DNA of 64,000 nucleotides from Glycomyces algeriensis (GTDB lineage Bacteria; Actinomycetota; Actinomycetes; Mycobacteriales; Micromonosporaceae). Below, in pieces: positions 63,601-64,000 of the stretch. How positions within the stretch are numbered: the first letter of the stretch is position 1; every line of letters starts with the position of its first letter. The stretch spans positions 459,148-523,147 of the forward strand of contig NZ_JAPZVR010000003.1 of the NCBI RefSeq assembly GCF_027622855.1, read 5' to 3'. Below the pieces are notes generated by a model, which was given only the letters and a program-made list of their open reading frames with translations, did not search any database and had not been told where the DNA came from. A program made the position numbers and the translations under genes.

Positions 63601-63947
63601 CCGTGCTCGTGCAGCCAGCGGTCGAACTCCGGTCGCAGGAACGAGTCGCGGGAGCGCCCCTGGTAGTCGAGGATCAGGGCCGCGACGGCGGCGGCGCCGC
63701 GCGGGTTCGGCTCCCCGTCGAGGTACGCCTGGGCGTCCGCGGCGTAGCCCTCGTTCCCGGGCAGCGCGAGCGCGGCCTGGATCTTCTCGTGGCGGGCGGC
63801 GATCTTCTGGCGCTGGGCCGTGAACGTGGCGGGGTCGGCGGGCGTGAACGGCTTCCCGGTGCGCCGGCCGCGCCAGGGCAGGAGCCTCGCGGCCCACGCG
63901 GCCGGGAGCTGGATCTGGTCTTCTTGGGGTGCAACGTGATCCGTCAT
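60615..63947 (-). CDS. DUF4132 protein, fourth copy
   Basis: A 1110-residue paralogue of the third copy. It has the same order of regions: MTDHVAPQEDQ start, helical N-terminal half, PWTRKRPKVKPVVIEGLEAP, then LALGTPDYEYRGVDVVAEACDRAS, GQSQHKRAVTGLEVLGAIGSETAL, LGLSREQLADRLVPDFGLGEAAA, DYGPRQFTVAFDEQLKPFVRDGDG and LADYEVLQPFEQLGRPVLAF. The start ATG 63947 has GAAGGA at 7 nt and a 24-nt leader. The array may continue past the window edge. Confidence 0.88.
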   Translation of the reverse strand: MTDHVAPQEDQIQLPAAWAARLLPWRGRRTGKPFTPADPATFTAQRQKIAARHEKIQAALALPGNEGYAADAQAYLDGEPNPRGAAAVAALILDYQGRSRDSFLRPEFDRWLHEHGLPFATAAAVERLAICPTTSGHYGGEAIAKRTIFEHDVAHPDTAVHELHHGDLAAVRSLLASVSDEAYAEVVAAVAGHRDSGAKRSAAMVLLPTETDWVLEACIEFSKNRAYAGQADLLFWHSASDPVHPRAAGMPTLLSYYRMEIDVMAAALGGLGTDALPVMLETDKAAHHYNDDFRKLLYRAIAMVPSDEATAFIFARLTWPNVWEAATEAASRYPVRALRTAARLAPDASDDLRTWLTAIAGMIAPAHRAHLDDADRAALADLLDTSGRVPDAAPEDLPPLLVAPPWTRKRPKVKPVVIEGLEAPAAAHLTWEPGEREAWSRVTGMYEPDEEYWHDIKTIELDHWLLVSFLGHGRAEHAEKLLDHWDPDVLPGSQIQLQRVLARFGERVIDRVLVLPATEHTCLELPGPILNQAAARIAAERLARLKGARSSAVRWFGRHGLAAVPYLVPDALGADKKRREYAATALALLATRHGRDAVAAEAEAFGPEAAQAVTALLDIDPLDSPVKVSKPGSWASPAILPQVLLKGGERALPAESVVHLLTVLALGTPDYEYRGVDVVAEACDRASLTRFSRAVFDRWLTVGAPSKDSWAFTQLMHFADDATVWDLAPRIREWPGQSQHKRAVTGLEVLGAIGSETALRAIQTIAEKVKFKALKEEAGRQITRIAEGLGLSREQLADRLVPDFGLGEAAALVLDYGPRQFTVAFDEQLKPFVRDGDGKPRKALPKPGAKDDPEIAAESYQRFSALKKELRSVAADQVRRFEAAMVSGRDWSVDEFRRHFVEHPLTGHLTRRLVWLADTGGSRFGFRIAEDGTFSDIEDDTVDLDATARIRLAHPVHLGAETAAWAEVLADYEVLQPFEQLGRPVLAFHDDELATGGLKRFEGAKVDVGRVLGLTQRGWNRASPEDGGVAPGIAYPLPGGGSVVVSLDPGIWIGDVGEAPEQTIVSARLERDERYRWTATDTPAREVPQGIDPVIASEVLAALTRLTGAA

Positions 63948-63977
63948 TGATGTCCTTCGTCGGGAGTGTCGTCCACG

Positions 63978-63999
63978 ACGATAGGCCCGCGGTGCGACA
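63978..63999 (-). promoter_or_regulatory. Promoter of the fourth DUF4132 copy
   Basis: Minus strand: TGTCGCACC (63999-63991), 7 bp, TATCGT (63983-63978). The predicted start is 63971. The window ends one base upstream, so any upstream element cannot be seen. Confidence 0.68.
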
Positions 64000-64000
64000 T

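Noticed and set aside
59784-63950. 1388-codon open frame on the plus strand, and similar long frames opposite uvrA, the suf genes and GH51
   Set aside because: They lie antisense to clear protein families, are rich in Arg/Gly/Val repeats typical of GC-rich shadow frames, and lack ribosome sites.

Overview
The window is very GC-rich, densely coded actinobacterial chromosome. The lineage is shown by MurT/GatD, a SufR-SufB-SufD-Rieske-SufC-SufS-SufU-SufT operon, an acVLRF1-type release factor, a PASTA kinase, an mraZ-rsmH-ftsL-ftsI block and many GTG and leaderless starts. Three secreted or cytosolic glycosidases (GH9, GH42, GH51), each with its own operator-like site, suggest a soil or plant-associated organism that uses plant polysaccharide. 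A Glycomyces-like actinomycete would fit, but the genus cannot be proved from the sequence alone. No insertion sequence, prophage, CRISPR array, rRNA or tRNA was recognised.

Layout. 1-2.0 kb: shikimate genes aroKB (an open-frame fusion, cut by the left edge) and aroC. 2.1-6.4 kb: a cupin, a LacI-family regulator and a modular GH9 cellulase with a CebR-like operator. 6.5-12.0 kb: a small secreted protein, a prepilin peptidase, uvrA and a secreted SH3b/glucosaminidase protein. 12.1-19.3 kb: typA, a PAC2 protein, then the start of a dcw cluster (mraZ, rsmH, ftsL, ftsI) with MraZ boxes; murE and later genes do not follow. 19.8-21.8 kb: murT-gatD. 21.9-28.4 kb: GH42, a 14-TM MFS exporter, an NADP/F420-type oxidoreductase, a Gfo/Idh/MocA dehydrogenase and an AraC regulator. 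28.4-38.4 kb: a PASTA kinase, acVLRF1, the full suf operon with sufR, and heme A synthase, with a DtxR/IdeR-like iron box between sufR and ctaA. 38.4-44.6 kb: an orphan antitoxin-like ORF, a membrane protein, GH51, an ADP-ribosylglycohydrolase, an NTF2-like protein and malic enzyme.

44.7-64.0 kb, all on the minus strand: four tandem DUF4132 proteins followed by a translationally coupled MoxR AAA+ ATPase, DUF5682 protein, VWA (MIDAS) protein and SWIM zinc-finger protein. The domain set matches the uncharacterised E. coli yehI/molR-yehL-yehM-yehP-yehQ genes and looks like a MoxR-VWA ternary system in which DUF4132 has multiplied. This is the most novel part of the window.

The main observation is regulatory. 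Each of the four DUF4132 genes, and also uvrA 40-53 kb away, is preceded by TGTCGNACC-N7-TANNNT, ungapped, in the right orientation and at start-proximal distance. The architecture equals that of the LexA-independent RecA-NDp/PafBC damage promoter (TTGTCRGTG-N8-TANNNT), though three bases differ. The uvrA promoter and the promoter heading the DUF4132-MoxR operon also share a second 16-bp element (15/16 identical) exactly 17 bp upstream. I infer that the DUF4132-MoxR-VWA-SWIM system belongs to a DNA-damage-type regulon with uvrA.
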